A stretch of 64,000 bases of DNA, taken from contig NZ_CP092431.1 of NCBI RefSeq assembly GCF_022385335.1, positions 7,874,001 to 7,938,000 on the forward strand, read 5' to 3'. This DNA comes from Streptomyces deccanensis (GTDB lineage Bacteria > Actinomycetota > Actinomycetes > Streptomycetales > Streptomycetaceae). Both the position numbers and the translations under genes were made by a program. This document shows positions 47,207-56,461 of this stretch, piece by piece. The stretch's first letter is position 1. Each line of letters opens with the position of its first letter. The notes beneath the pieces are model-generated. The model saw nothing but the letters and a program-made list of their open reading frames with translations. It did not search any database and had not been told where the DNA came from.

Positions 47207-48136
47207 ATGCGTAAAGGGCAGAACCGGTTCGTCGCGGGGTTTCTCCTGGCCCCCGTGGCGCTTTATCTGATCTTCGTGATCTGGCCCTACATCCAGACGT
47301 TCGGCTATTCGCTGACGGACTGGAAGGGGCAGTCGCAGACCTTCTCCTTCATCGGCCTCGACAACTACACCGCGTTGTTCGAGGACGACATCTTCCTGCA
47401 GGCGATCTGGCACAACATCCTGTTCCTGGTGTTCATCCCGGTCATCACCATCCTGCTCGCGCTGTTCTTCGCGTTCATGCTGAACGCGGGCGGGCGCGGC
47501 CGGGCCGGCGGGGTGTCGGGGGTCGCCGGCTCGGGCTTCTACAAGATCGTGTACTTCTTCCCGCAGGTGCTGTCGCTGGCGATCCTCGCGGTGCTGTTCG
47601 GCGCCGTGTACCGCAGCGACAGCGGCGGCATGGTCAACGGCCTGCTGATGAAGCTGGGGCTGGTCGACGAGAGCGCTCCCGTCGAGTGGCTGAACGAGCC
47701 GAACATGGTGCTCTGGGCCCTCATCCTGGTCGTCGTCTGGCACGGCGTCGGCTTCTACCTCGTGCTGTTCTCCGCCGCCATGCAGGCCATCCCACGCGAC
47801 ATCTACGAGGCCGCGCTGATCGACGGCGCGGGCCGCGCCCACACCTTCTTCCGCATCACCCTGCCGCTGCTGTGGGACTCCGTGCAGACCGCCTGGGTCT
47901 ACCTCGGCATCGCGGCCATGGACATGTTCATCCTGGTCTCGACCATGACCGCGGGGGAGTACGGCGGCGGCCCCGACCACCACAGCGAGGTCATGGCGAC
48001 CGTGATGATGCGGAACTTCCTGCTGTACGGCAGGAGCGGCTACGCCTGCGCGATGGGCGTCGTGATGCTGCTCCTCACCCTGATCGTGTCGGTGGTCATG
48101 CTGCGCGCCACCCGTCGCGAGCGCGTCGAGTTCTGA
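47207..48136 (+). CDS. ngcF: GlcNAc/chitobiose ABC transporter permease NgcF
   Basis: 309-aa MalF-type permease, about six helices (FVAGFLLAPVALYLIFVIWP first), EAA loop IYEAALIDGAGRAHTFFRIT. Partner of NgcG; the energising ATPase is shared and lies elsewhere. It starts at 47207 and is followed after 19 bases by ngcG. An internal GAACCGGTTC at 47221-47230 is codon coincidence (N-R-F-V). Confidence 0.92.
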   Translation: MRKGQNRFVAGFLLAPVALYLIFVIWPYIQTFGYSLTDWKGQSQTFSFIGLDNYTALFEDDIFLQAIWHNILFLVFIPVITILLALFFAFMLNAGGRGRAGGVSGVAGSGFYKIVYFFPQVLSLAILAVLFGAVYRSDSGGMVNGLLMKLGLVDESAPVEWLNEPNMVLWALILVVVWHGVGFYLVLFSAAMQAIPRDIYEAALIDGAGRAHTFFRITLPLLWDSVQTAWVYLGIAAMDMFILVSTMTAGEYGGGPDHHSEVMATVMMRNFLLYGRSGYACAMGVVMLLLTLIVSVVMLRATRRERVEF

Positions 48137-48155
48137 GCGGGAGAGACGACAGAAG

Positions 48156-49088
48156 ATGAGTGCACCCCTCAAGACCGCCTCGCGCGGCGACTCGGTCCCC
48201 ACCGGCCCGACGGTGGACAAGGGCCGGACCGGACCCGGCGACGAGCGCGGCGAAGGCGTCGTCCTGAACGTCTTCTCGCACGGCTTCCTCGCCCTGTGGG
48301 CCCTGCTGATCGTGCTGCCGCTGCTGTGGCTGGTGCTCAGCTCCTTCAAGACCGACGCCCAGATCGGCGGCTCGGCCTTCGGCTGGCCCGAGAACTGGAC
48401 CCTGGACGTCTTCTCCCGGGCCTGGGACAAGGGCATCGGCGACTACTTCGTCAACACGGTCATCGTGCTGGTCTTCTCCGTGCCGCTGACCATGCTGTTC
48501 GGCTCGATGGCCGCGTACGTCCTGGCCCGCTACCCGTTCCGGGGCAACCGGCTGCTGTACTACTTCTTCGTCGCCGGCGCGATGTTCCCCGTGTTCCTGG
48601 CCCTGGTGCCGTTGTTCTTCATGGTCAAACGGCTGGACATGCTGAACACCTACCAGGGGCTGATCCTGGTGTACGTCGCCTACTCGCTGCCGTTCACCGT
48701 GTTCTTCATGCACGCGTTCTTCCGGACGCTGCCCACCGCGGTGTTCGAGGCGGCCATCCTCGACGGGGCCTCGCACACCCGGACGTTCTTCCAGGTCATG
48801 CTGCCGATGGCGAAGCCCGGACTGATCAGCGTCGGGATCTTCAACACCTTGGGGCAGTGGAACCAGTTCATCCTGCCGACGGTCCTCATGCAGCCGCAGA
48901 GCGGAGACGATCCCGAGCGCTACGTCCTCACCCAGGGCCTCATCCAGCTCCAGCAGCAGCAGGGCTACGCCTCCGACCTGCCCGTCCTGTTCGCCGGTGT
49001 CACCATCGCCATGATCCCCATGCTGGTGGTCTATCTCTCCTTCCAGCGCCAGGTGCAGGCGGGCCTCACCTCGGCCACCCTCAAGTAG
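48156..49088 (+). CDS. ngcG: GlcNAc/chitobiose ABC transporter permease NgcG
   Basis: 310-aa MalG-type permease with a ~35-residue polar N-terminus and about six helices; EAA loop VFEAAILDGASHTRTFFQVM. The ATG at 48156 has GGGAGAGACGACAGAAG upstream. It completes the ngcEFG operon; no ATPase is encoded. Confidence 0.92.
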   Translation: MSAPLKTASRGDSVPTGPTVDKGRTGPGDERGEGVVLNVFSHGFLALWALLIVLPLLWLVLSSFKTDAQIGGSAFGWPENWTLDVFSRAWDKGIGDYFVNTVIVLVFSVPLTMLFGSMAAYVLARYPFRGNRLLYYFFVAGAMFPVFLALVPLFFMVKRLDMLNTYQGLILVYVAYSLPFTVFFMHAFFRTLPTAVFEAAILDGASHTRTFFQVMLPMAKPGLISVGIFNTLGQWNQFILPTVLMQPQSGDDPERYVLTQGLIQLQQQQGYASDLPVLFAGVTIAMIPMLVVYLSFQRQVQAGLTSATLK

Positions 49089-49292
49089 CCCTTCCCGGGA
49101 CCCCAAGTAGCCGCAGAGTGACATTTAGTGGTCATTCGGCGACCCCAGTTTCCCTCAAGGACTTGACTGCGGTAACCCGTTCGGCGGAGCTTGGAGTTCA
49201 CAACTTGTAAGTGGGCCGGGTCTTATGGCTGTGACCCGGGTCACCCGGGCGGCGTGCGGGCCGCCCGGTCCGGGACGGGAGTGGATGAGTCG

Positions 49293-50492
49293 ATGGAGAC
49301 TCCGGGGTCGCAGTCGTCGCTGCACCGAGCAAATCTCGAGCGCGTCGTACGGGCGGTGCGTCTCGCCGGGTCGCTCACGCAGGCGGAGATCGCCAGGACC
49401 ACCGGCCTGTCCGCGGCCACGGTCTCCAACATCGTGCGCGAGCTCAAGGACGGGGGAACCGTCGAGGTCACACCCACGTCGGCGGGTGGCCGCCGGGCGC
49501 GTGCGGTCTCGCTGAGCGGGGACGCCGGAATCGTGATCGGCGTCGACTTCGGGCACACGCATTTGCGCGTCGCGATCGGGAATCTGGCCCATCAGGTGCT
49601 CGCCGAGGAGGCCGAGCCGCTGGATGTGGACGCCTCCTCGACCCAGGGTTTCGACCGGGCGGAGCAGCTGGTCACCCGCCTGGTCGAGGCCACCGGGGTG
49701 GACCGTACGAAGATCGCGGGGGTGGGCCTCGGCGTGCCCGGCCCGATCGACGTCGAGTCCGGGACGCTCGGCTCCACCGCGATCCTGCCGGGCTGGACCG
49801 GCACCAAGCCCGCCGCCGAGATGCAGCACCGCCTGGGCGTCCCGGTGCACGTGGACAACGACGCCAACCTCGGCGCCCTCGGTGAGCTGGTCTGGGGCAG
49901 CGGCCGGGGGGTGCGGGACCTGGCCTACATCAAGGTCTCCAGCGGCGTTGGTGCCGGACTGGTGATCGATGGCAAGATCTACCGGGGCCCGGGTGGCACA
50001 GCGGGAGAAATCGGGCATATTACTCTTGATGAATCCGGCCCGGTCTGCCGCTGCGGCAACCGCGGCTGCCTGGAGACCTTCGCTGCCGCGCGCTATGTGC
50101 TGCCGCTCCTCCAGTCCAGCCACGGCACCGACCTGACCATGGAAGGGGTCGTACGGTTGGCGAGGGACGGGGACCCGGGCTGCCGTCGGGTGATCGCCGA
50201 CGTCGGCCGACACATCGGAAGTGGAGTCGCCAATCTCTGCAACTTGTTGAACCCGAGCCGCGTGGTCCTCGGTGGCGATCTCGCCGAGGCCGGAGAGCTG
50301 GTTCTCGGACCCATAAGGGAGTCGGTCGGCCGGTACGCGATCCCGAGTGCCGCACGTCAACTCTCAGTGCTGCCAGGGGCACTTGGCGGCCGTGCCGAGG
50401 TCCTCGGGGCCCTGGCGCTGGCCCTCAGCGAGATGGGTGATTCCACCCTTTTGGACGGGACCCTCACCGCGGCAACCCCTGTCTTCACTTAG
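49293..50492 (+). CDS. ROK-family transcriptional regulator (Rok7B7-like)
   Basis: 399 aa. The N-terminal winged HTH (RAVRLAGSLTQAEIARTTGL, SAATVSNIVRELKDGG) is followed by a ROK sugar-kinase-like domain: phosphate motif VIGVDFGHTHLRVAIG and the zinc-binding ROK signature CRCGNRGCLETFAA. In S. coelicolor the orthologous position holds Rok7B7, which influences xylose transport, carbon repression and antibiotic production. It lies between ngcEFG and xylFGH on the same strand. The start is uncertain: the ATG at 49293 was chosen; an in-frame GTG at 49281 is close. Whether kinase activity remains is unlikely but not decided. Confidence 0.92.
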   Translation: METPGSQSSLHRANLERVVRAVRLAGSLTQAEIARTTGLSAATVSNIVRELKDGGTVEVTPTSAGGRRARAVSLSGDAGIVIGVDFGHTHLRVAIGNLAHQVLAEEAEPLDVDASSTQGFDRAEQLVTRLVEATGVDRTKIAGVGLGVPGPIDVESGTLGSTAILPGWTGTKPAAEMQHRLGVPVHVDNDANLGALGELVWGSGRGVRDLAYIKVSSGVGAGLVIDGKIYRGPGGTAGEIGHITLDESGPVCRCGNRGCLETFAAARYVLPLLQSSHGTDLTMEGVVRLARDGDPGCRRVIADVGRHIGSGVANLCNLLNPSRVVLGGDLAEAGELVLGPIRESVGRYAIPSAARQLSVLPGALGGRAEVLGALALALSEMGDSTLLDGTLTAATPVFT

Positions 50493-50534
50493 AGAACGAA
50501 ACACGCCGTTGCCAACCCGTTAAGGATTTACTTC

Positions 50535-50592
50535 TTGACGTCGCACGTGTGGCCGAGTTGACTTCCAGCCACCTCGGCCGCAGTGCTGCGGC
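50535..50592 (+). promoter_or_regulatory. Candidate xylF promoter and leader hairpin
   Basis: TTGACG (50535-50540), 17 bases, TTGACT (50558-50563) as a poor -10 or a repeated element, followed by the perfect stem GGCCGCAG-TG-CTGCGGCC in the leader. A target for the upstream ROK regulator would be expected here. Confidence 0.35.
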
Positions 50593-50617
50593 CCGTGTCA
50601 GGGAGGCACAACCCAAA

Positions 50618-51718
50618 ATGAACGCAACGATGCGTAGAGTCGTGATCGGCGCCACCGCGGTTTCGCTGGCGCTCTCCGTGGCCGCCTGTGGCAAGGCCGG
50701 CGACGACAACGACTCGGACAGCGGCAGCAGCGGTGGCGACAGCAAGACGATCGGTCTGCTCCTGCCCGACAACGTCACCGCGCGCTACGAGAAGTTCGAC
50801 CGTCCGTACTTCGAGGACAAGGTCGAGGAGCTCTGCGACGACTGCAAGGTCGAGTACGCGAACGCTGCCGCCGACCCCACCAAGCAGGCTCAGCAGATGA
50901 GCACCATGGTGACCAAGGGCGTCAAGGTCATCGTCGTCTCCGCCCAGGACTCCGCCGCCATCAAGTCCTCCATCCAGTCCGCGGTGGACAAGGGCGTCAA
51001 GGTCGTCGCCTACGACCGTCTGGCCCAGGGCCCGGTCTCGGCCTACGTCTCCTTCGACAACGTCAAGGTCGGCGAGCTGCAGGGCGAGGCCCTCCTCGCC
51101 GCGCTCGGCGACAAGGCGACCCCGAAGGCCAAGGTCGTCATGATCAACGGCGACGACGCGGACCCGAACGCCGGTCAGTTCAAGGAGGGCGCGCACAAGG
51201 CCCTCGACGGCAAGGTCGACATCGCCTACGAGCAGTCCGGCCTCTGGAAGGACACGGTCGCCGCCCAGAAGATGTCCGCGGCCATCACCCAGCTGGGCGC
51301 CAAGAACATCGCGGGCGTCTACGCCGCCAACGACGGCATGGCCGGTGGCATCGCCAACACCCTCAAGGGCGCGAAGATCAGCGGCATTCCGCTGACGGGC
51401 CAGGACGCCGAACTCGCCGCCATCCAGCGGATCGTCGCCGGCACGCAGTCCTCCACGGTCTACAAGGCCTACAAGCCGGAGGCCGACACGGCCGCCGAGC
51501 TCGCGGTCAACCTGCTGGAGGACAAGGACATCAAGTCCCTGGCCGACACCGAGGTGACCAGCGGGTCCGGCGACAAGGTCCCGGCGAAGCTGCTGACCCC
51601 GGTCTCCGTGACCAAGGACAACATCAGCGACACGGTGGTCAAGGACGGCCTCTACAAGGTCACCGACATCTGCACCCCCGAGTTCGCCAAGGCCTGCAAG
51701 GAGGCCGGCCTCGAGTAG
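50618..51718 (+). CDS. xylF: D-xylose ABC transporter substrate-binding lipoprotein
   Basis: 366-aa type-1 periplasmic binding protein. Signal IGATAVSLALSVAAC with lipobox; mature part KTIGLLLPDNVTARYEKFDR, then AQQMSTMVTKGVKVIVVSAQ, AAIKSSIQSAVDKGVKVVAYDR and AGVYAANDGMAGG, all typical of XylF. The ATG at 50618 has GGGAGGCAC upstream. It is separated from the ATPase gene by 261 bases with a strong hairpin. Confidence 0.93.
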   Translation: MNATMRRVVIGATAVSLALSVAACGKAGDDNDSDSGSSGGDSKTIGLLLPDNVTARYEKFDRPYFEDKVEELCDDCKVEYANAAADPTKQAQQMSTMVTKGVKVIVVSAQDSAAIKSSIQSAVDKGVKVVAYDRLAQGPVSAYVSFDNVKVGELQGEALLAALGDKATPKAKVVMINGDDADPNAGQFKEGAHKALDGKVDIAYEQSGLWKDTVAAQKMSAAITQLGAKNIAGVYAANDGMAGGIANTLKGAKISGIPLTGQDAELAAIQRIVAGTQSSTVYKAYKPEADTAAELAVNLLEDKDIKSLADTEVTSGSGDKVPAKLLTPVSVTKDNISDTVVKDGLYKVTDICTPEFAKACKEAGLE

Positions 51719-51780
51719 TCACTCGGGCCCGGGCCGCGGGCGGTCACCGCGTCACGACCGCCCACGGCCCACCTGAACCT

Positions 51781-51830
51781 GTCCGGCGCCCGCCCCACCT
51801 CAGACCCCGCTTCCGGGGCGGGCGCCGGAC
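51781..51830 (+). terminator. Strong hairpin between xylF and xylG
   Basis: GTCCGGCGCCCGCCCC, 18-base loop, GGGGCGGGCGCCGGAC: a perfect 16-bp stem 62 bases after the xylF stop. Probably attenuates transcription so that less ATPase and permease than binding protein is made. Confidence 0.8.
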
Positions 51831-51979
51831 GGAACCGCTGCCGAGTGAGCAGCGGCCATACGCATGTTCACCTTGTAAGCCTTGTGCGACGGCCCCTCAC
51901 CCCCGGGGCCGGCACATCCTCCGCGCCCGGTTTCCGGCGCGGCATCCCCGCCGGTCAGGCGGCGAAGGAGATGGTTCAC

Positions 51980-52762
51980 GTGTCCGCTACGCCCGTGCTG
52001 GCGTTGCGCGGAGTCTCCAAGCGATTCGGTGCGGTGCAGGCACTCACCGACGTCGAGCTGGAGGTCCACGCCGGTGAAGTGGTCGCCCTGGTGGGCGACA
52101 ACGGCGCAGGAAAGTCCACCCTGGTCAAGACCATCGCGGGTGTCCACCCCATCGATGAGGGCGTCATCGAGTGGCAGGGCGACCCGGTCAAGATCAACAA
52201 GCCGCACGACGCCCAGGGCCTCGGTGTCGCGACGGTCTACCAGGACCTCGCGCTCTGCGACAACCTCGACGTCGTCGGCAACCTCTACCTCGGTCGCGAG
52301 CTGCTGCACCGGGGCGTCATCGACGAGGTGACGATGGAGAAGAACTCCCGGGAGCTGCTGTCCACGCTCTCCATCCGGATCCCGAGCGTTCGGATCCCGA
52401 TCGCGAGCCTCTCCGGCGGTCAGCGCCAGGTCGTCGCCATCGCCCGCGCCCTCATCGGTGACCCCAAGCTCGTCATCCTGGACGAGCCCACCGCCGCCCT
52501 CGGTGTCGAGCAGACCGCGCAGGTCCTCGACCTGGTCGAACGGCTGCGCGAGCGCAACCTCGCCGTCATCCTCATCAGCCACAACATGGCCGACGTGAAG
52601 GCGGTCGCGGACACCGTGGCCGTTCTGCGGCTGGGCAAGAACAACGGCTCCTTCTCCGTGAAGGACACCAGTCACGAAGAGATCATCGCCGCGATCACGG
52701 GTGCCACGGACAACGCCGTGACCCGTCGTGCGGGGCGGCGCACCACGGAGGCGGCAAAGTGA
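51980..52762 (+). CDS. xylG: D-xylose ABC transporter ATP-binding protein
   Basis: 260-aa single-domain ABC ATPase: Walker A GDNGAGKSTLV, Q-loop YQDLALCDN, signature LSGGQRQ, Walker B LVILDEPTAAL, switch His in ISHNMADV. The classic E. coli XylG is a double ATPase (~510 aa); actinobacterial versions such as this are single-domain and must dimerise. GAAGGAG ends at 51970, so the ATG at 51971 has no spacing; the GTG at 51980 (nine bases) is the better start. The stop overlaps xylH by four bases. Confidence 0.92.
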   Translation: MSATPVLALRGVSKRFGAVQALTDVELEVHAGEVVALVGDNGAGKSTLVKTIAGVHPIDEGVIEWQGDPVKINKPHDAQGLGVATVYQDLALCDNLDVVGNLYLGRELLHRGVIDEVTMEKNSRELLSTLSIRIPSVRIPIASLSGGQRQVVAIARALIGDPKLVILDEPTAALGVEQTAQVLDLVERLRERNLAVILISHNMADVKAVADTVAVLRLGKNNGSFSVKDTSHEEIIAAITGATDNAVTRRAGRRTTEAAK

Positions 52763-54081
52763 GCGACACGTCCAAGACCGTGAAGAGCGATTCCGCAGCC
52801 GACGGCCAGACCACGGTCGCCCCCGCCGACGACCCCACGGCCGCGCCGGTCACCGTCGTCGACCCGCGTCTGCTGGTCCGCGAAGAGGGCCTCAAGGGCT
52901 ACGTCACCGAGTTCAAGCGCAAGGTGAAGGGCGGCGAGCTGGGCTCGCTGCCGGTGGTCATCGGCCTGATCGTCATCTGGACGATCTTCCAGCTCCAGAA
53001 CGATCGTTTCCTCAGCGCCGACAACCTCTCGAACATCAGCTACTTCCTCTCGGCCACCGGCATGCTCGCCATCGGCCTGGTGTTCGTGCTGCTGCTCGGC
53101 GAGATCGACCTGTCCGTGGGTTCGGTCAGCGGCCTGGCCTCCACCCTGTTCGCCGTGTTCGCGGTGAACGAGGGCATGAACTCCTGGTTGGCGCTGGTCC
53201 TCGCGGTCATCACCGGTCTCGCCATCGGCGCGCTGCACGGCTGGTTCTTCGCCAAGATCGGCGTACCCGCCTTCGTCGTCACCCTGGCCGGCTTCCTCGG
53301 CTGGAACGGCCTGATGCTGTGGCTGCTGGGTGAGAGCGGCACCATCAACATCCCCTCCGACGAGGGCCCGGTCCGGCTGCTCGGCCAGAGCTCCTTCTTC
53401 ATGGACCAGGCCATCATCGGCGCGTACATCCTCGCCGGGCTCGCCGTGGTGCTCTCCCTCGTGGGCAACCTCAACGAGCAGCGCCGTCGTCGGGCCGCGG
53501 GTGTGCCGTTCCGGCCGACCAGCGAGATCCTGCTGCGTGTCGGCGCGCTCGCCCTCGTCTCCTTCGCCGCCGCCGCCGTGCTCAACAACGCGTCCGGTGT
53601 CTCGAACGCGCTGGTGATCTTCCTCGCGGCGCTGGTGATCGTGGACTTCGTCCTGCGCCGCACGACCTACGGCCGTCAGGTGTTCGCGGTCGGCGGCGGC
53701 ATCGAGGCCGCCCGCCGTGCCGGTATCAACGTGCCGATGATCCGGATCACCGTGTTCGCCATCTCCGGTGGCTTCGCGGCGGTCGGCGGCATGTTCTTCG
53801 CCGGCCAGACCGCGAGTGCGACGCTGTCCGCCGGTGGCGGCAACACGCTGATGCTCGCGATCGCCGCGGCGGTCATCGGTGGCACCAGCCTCTTCGGTGG
53901 GCGCGGGTCGGTGTGGTCGGCGCTGCTGGGCATGCTGGTGATCCAGTCGATTCAGACGGGTCTCGACCTGCTGAACATGAACACGTCGATCCAGTACATG
54001 ATCACGGGTGCGGTGCTGTTGGGTGCGGTCGTCATCGACTCCGTCAGCCGGCGGAGCCAGAAGGCCGCCGGCCGCGCCTAG
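52759..54081 (+). CDS. xylH: D-xylose ABC transporter permease
   Basis: 440-aa BPD_transp_2-type permease with about ten helices and a ~70-residue polar N-terminus. Family motif region LLLGEIDLSVGSVSGLASTL and the GxxRRAGI-like loop FAVGGGIEAARRAGINV identify sugar permeases of the RbsC/XylH class. The GTG overlaps the xylG stop (GTGA), so the two are coupled. Confidence 0.94.
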   Translation: MSDTSKTVKSDSAADGQTTVAPADDPTAAPVTVVDPRLLVREEGLKGYVTEFKRKVKGGELGSLPVVIGLIVIWTIFQLQNDRFLSADNLSNISYFLSATGMLAIGLVFVLLLGEIDLSVGSVSGLASTLFAVFAVNEGMNSWLALVLAVITGLAIGALHGWFFAKIGVPAFVVTLAGFLGWNGLMLWLLGESGTINIPSDEGPVRLLGQSSFFMDQAIIGAYILAGLAVVLSLVGNLNEQRRRRAAGVPFRPTSEILLRVGALALVSFAAAAVLNNASGVSNALVIFLAALVIVDFVLRRTTYGRQVFAVGGGIEAARRAGINVPMIRITVFAISGGFAAVGGMFFAGQTASATLSAGGGNTLMLAIAAAVIGGTSLFGGRGSVWSALLGMLVIQSIQTGLDLLNMNTSIQYMITGAVLLGAVVIDSVSRRSQKAAGRA

Positions 54082-54105
54082 ACGCCGTCGGGGTGCGGTG
54101 GGCCC

Positions 54106-54162
54106 GCGAGTGCTGGTCCGTCGTGGCTGGTCGCGCAGTTCCCCGCGCCCCTTCAGGGCGCT
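54106..54162 (+). repeat. Streptomyces dispersed intergenic repeat (copy 2)
   Basis: CGAGTGCTGGTCCGTCGTGG, CTGGTCGCGCAGTTCCCCGC, then GCGCCCCTTCAGGGCGC hairpin. It is closely similar to the element at 47100-47172 (most of ~45 bases shared). Confidence 0.78.
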
Positions 54163-54165
54163 GAT

Positions 54166-54194
54166 GTGCCCGGTGCCTCCAAGGTGCCGGGCAC
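54166..54194 (+). terminator. Terminator after xylH
   Basis: GTGCCCGGTGCC, loop TCCAA, GGTGCCGGGCAC: a 12-bp stem including two G-T pairs. Confidence 0.65.
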
Positions 54195-54359
54195 TTCCGC
54201 TTGTTGTCGGACGTTTCGTACGGGTACGTCTGCGCAGGATGGTTTACGGCCATTCGCGTGACACGGGACTCGACCGCCCGGCCGTCGGCCCGGTGCGCGG
54301 AAGATTAGACTTCGTCGAGCCCGGTAACGCTCGAACAGCACTATCGCAAGGAGGCACGG

Positions 54360-56279
54360 GTGCCGCTGCTGACCCGCATCAGGGGACCGCGCGATCTGGA
54401 CCGGCTCAGCTTGGAGGAGTTGGACCAGCTGGCGGAGGAGATCCGGACCTTCCTCGTGGAGGCGGTGTCGAAGACCGGCGGCCACCTCGGCCCGAACCTC
54501 GGCGTGGTCGAGCTCACCATCGCCCTGCACCGGGTCTTCGACTCGCCCAAGGACAAGGTGCTGTGGGACACGGGCCACCAGTCCTACGTCCACAAGCTGC
54601 TGACCGGCCGCCAGGACTTCTCCAGGCTGAAGATGAAGGGCGGCCTGTCCGGCTACCCCTCGCAAGGTGAGTCCGAGCACGACGTCATCGAGAACAGCCA
54701 CGCCTCCACCGTACTGGGCTGGGCCGACGGCCTCGCCAAGGCCAACCAGGTGCTGAAACGCGACGACCACGTGGTCGCGGTCATCGGCGACGGCGCGCTG
54801 ACCGGCGGTATGGCCTGGGAGGCGCTCAACAACATCGCCGACGCCAAGGACCGCCCGCTGGTCATCGTCGTCAACGACAACGAGCGCTCGTACGCGCCGA
54901 CCATCGGCGGCCTCGCCAACCACCTCGCCACGCTGCGGACCACCGACGGCTACGAGCGGTTCCTCGCCCGCGGCAAGGACCTGCTGGAGCGCACCCCGGT
55001 CGTCGGCCGGCCGCTCTACGAGACGCTGCACGGCGCCAAGAAGGGGCTGAAGGACTTCATCGCCCCGCAGGGCATGTTCGAGGACCTCGGCCTCAAGTAC
55101 GTCGGCCCGATCGACGGGCACGACATCGAGGCCCTGGAGTCCGCGCTCGCCCGCGCCAAGCGCTTCGGCGGACCGGTCATCGTGCACTGCCTCACCGAGA
55201 AGGGCCGCGGCTACCAGCCCGCCCTCCAGGACGAGGCCGACCGCTTCCACGCCGTCGGCAAGATCCACCCGGACACGGGTCTGCCCATCGCCTCCTCCGG
55301 CGCCGACTGGACCTCCGTCTTCGGCGAGGAGATGGTGAAGCTCGGCAAGGAGCGCGAGGACATCGTCGCCATCACGGCGGCCATGCTCCAGCCGGTCGGG
55401 CTCGACCGGTTCGCCAAGGCCTTCCCCGAGCGGGTCTACGACGTCGGCATCGCCGAGCAGCACGGCGCGGTCTCGGCGGCGGGCCTCGCCACCGGCGGTC
55501 TGCACCCCGTCTTCGCGGTGTACGCCACCTTCCTCAACCGGGCCTTCGACCAGGTCCTGATGGACGTCGCCCTGCACAAGTGCGGTGTGACGTTCGTCCT
55601 GGACCGGGCCGGTGTCACCGGCACCGACGGCGCCTCGCACAACGGCATGTGGGACATGTCGATCCTCCAGGTCGTCCCGGGGCTCCGGCTGGCCGCCCCG
55701 CGCGACGCCGACCAGGTCCGCGCCCAGCTGCGCGAGGCCGTCGAGGTCACCGACGCGCCGACCGTGGTGCGCTTCTCCAAGGGCGCCGTCGGCCCCGCCG
55801 TGCCCGCCCTGCGCCGGGTCGGCGGCATGGACGTGCTGCGCGAGCCCGGCACCGACACCCCGGACGTGCTCCTCGTCTCCGTCGGCGCCCTCGCGCCGAT
55901 GTGCCTGGAGATCGCCGACCTGCTCGACAAGCAGGGCATCACCACGACCGTCGTCGACCCCCGCTGGGTCAAGCCCGTCGACGAGCACATGGCGCCGCTC
56001 GCGGACAAGCACCGCGTCGTCGTCACCGTCGAGGACAACTCCCGCGTCGGCGGCGTCGGCTCGGCCGTCGCCCAGGCGCTGCGGGACGCCGGGGTGGACC
56101 TCCCGCTGCGTGACTTCGGCATCCCGCCGCGCTTCCTCGACCACGCCACCCGCGCCGAGGTCCTGGCCGAGATCGGGCTCACCGCGCCCGACATCGCCCG
56201 TCAGGTCACCGGGCTGGTCTCCAAGCTCGACGGCCGGTTCGGCGACGCCACCGCCGAGGCGGAACCCGCGCGCGACTGA
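54360..56279 (+). CDS. dxs: 1-deoxy-D-xylulose-5-phosphate synthase
   Basis: 639-aa thiamine-diphosphate transketolase-type enzyme, first step of the MEP isoprenoid pathway (pyruvate + glyceraldehyde-3-phosphate). TPP/Mg site [19 protein letters not shown]; catalytic-Glu region [31 protein letters not shown] in the C-terminal half. Start GTG at 54360 with an AAGGAGG ribosome site; N-terminus [20 protein letters not shown] is normal. Upstream TAGACT (54305-54310) may be its -10. Monocistronic, next to but not part of the xyl operon. Confidence 0.97.
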   Translation: MPLLTRIRGPRDLDRLSLEELDQLAEEIRTFLVEAVSKTGGHLGPNLGVVELTIALHRVFDSPKDKVLWDTGHQSYVHKLLTGRQDFSRLKMKGGLSGYPSQGESEHDVIENSHASTVLGWADGLAKANQVLKRDDHVVAVIGDGALTGGMAWEALNNIADAKDRPLVIVVNDNERSYAPTIGGLANHLATLRTTDGYERFLARGKDLLERTPVVGRPLYETLHGAKKGLKDFIAPQGMFEDLGLKYVGPIDGHDIEALESALARAKRFGGPVIVHCLTEKGRGYQPALQDEADRFHAVGKIHPDTGLPIASSGADWTSVFGEEMVKLGKEREDIVAITAAMLQPVGLDRFAKAFPERVYDVGIAEQHGAVSAAGLATGGLHPVFAVYATFLNRAFDQVLMDVALHKCGVTFVLDRAGVTGTDGASHNGMWDMSILQVVPGLRLAAPRDADQVRAQLREAVEVTDAPTVVRFSKGAVGPAVPALRRVGGMDVLREPGTDTPDVLLVSVGALAPMCLEIADLLDKQGITTTVVDPRWVKPVDEHMAPLADKHRVVVTVEDNSRVGGVGSAVAQALRDAGVDLPLRDFGIPPRFLDHATRAEVLAEIGLTAPDIARQVTGLVSKLDGRFGDATAEAEPARD

Positions 56280-56371
56280 CGTATCCCTGTGGGCCGTTCG
56301 GGCCGGTGTCGCCATTCTTTACGGTGGTGATACCGGCCCATTCGCGTGAAACCGCTCCCGTCCGGGCAAAC

Positions 56372-56420
56372 GCTCCCCCAGTCTCGGCTTCGCTCGACCG
56401 AGGGGACCCCCATCGCCCCC
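56372..56420 (+). repeat. Streptomyces intergenic repeat (CTCGGCTTCGCTCGACCG type)
   Basis: CCCCCAGTCTCGGCTTCGCT, CGACCGAGGGGACCCCCATC lies directly upstream of the permease gene. CGGTCGAGCGAAGCCGAG-type arms give a hairpin (CTCGG...CCGAG). Sequences of this form recur between genes in Streptomyces genomes. Confidence 0.65.
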
Positions 56421-56461
56421 TCTCCATCATGTCGAGGACGCCCAGCGTGGGAGGTACGCCC

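Noticed and set aside
47221..47230. GAACCGGTTC inside ngcF resembling the LacI operator
   Set aside because: Only the 10-bp core, lies in codons for N-R-F-V shortly after the start, and lacks the outer C/G pair of the other three sites.
54360..56279. Possible acquisition of dxs with the xyl genes
   Set aside because: Codon use matches the surroundings, and the order xylFGH-dxs agrees with what I remember of other Streptomyces, so no transfer is suggested.
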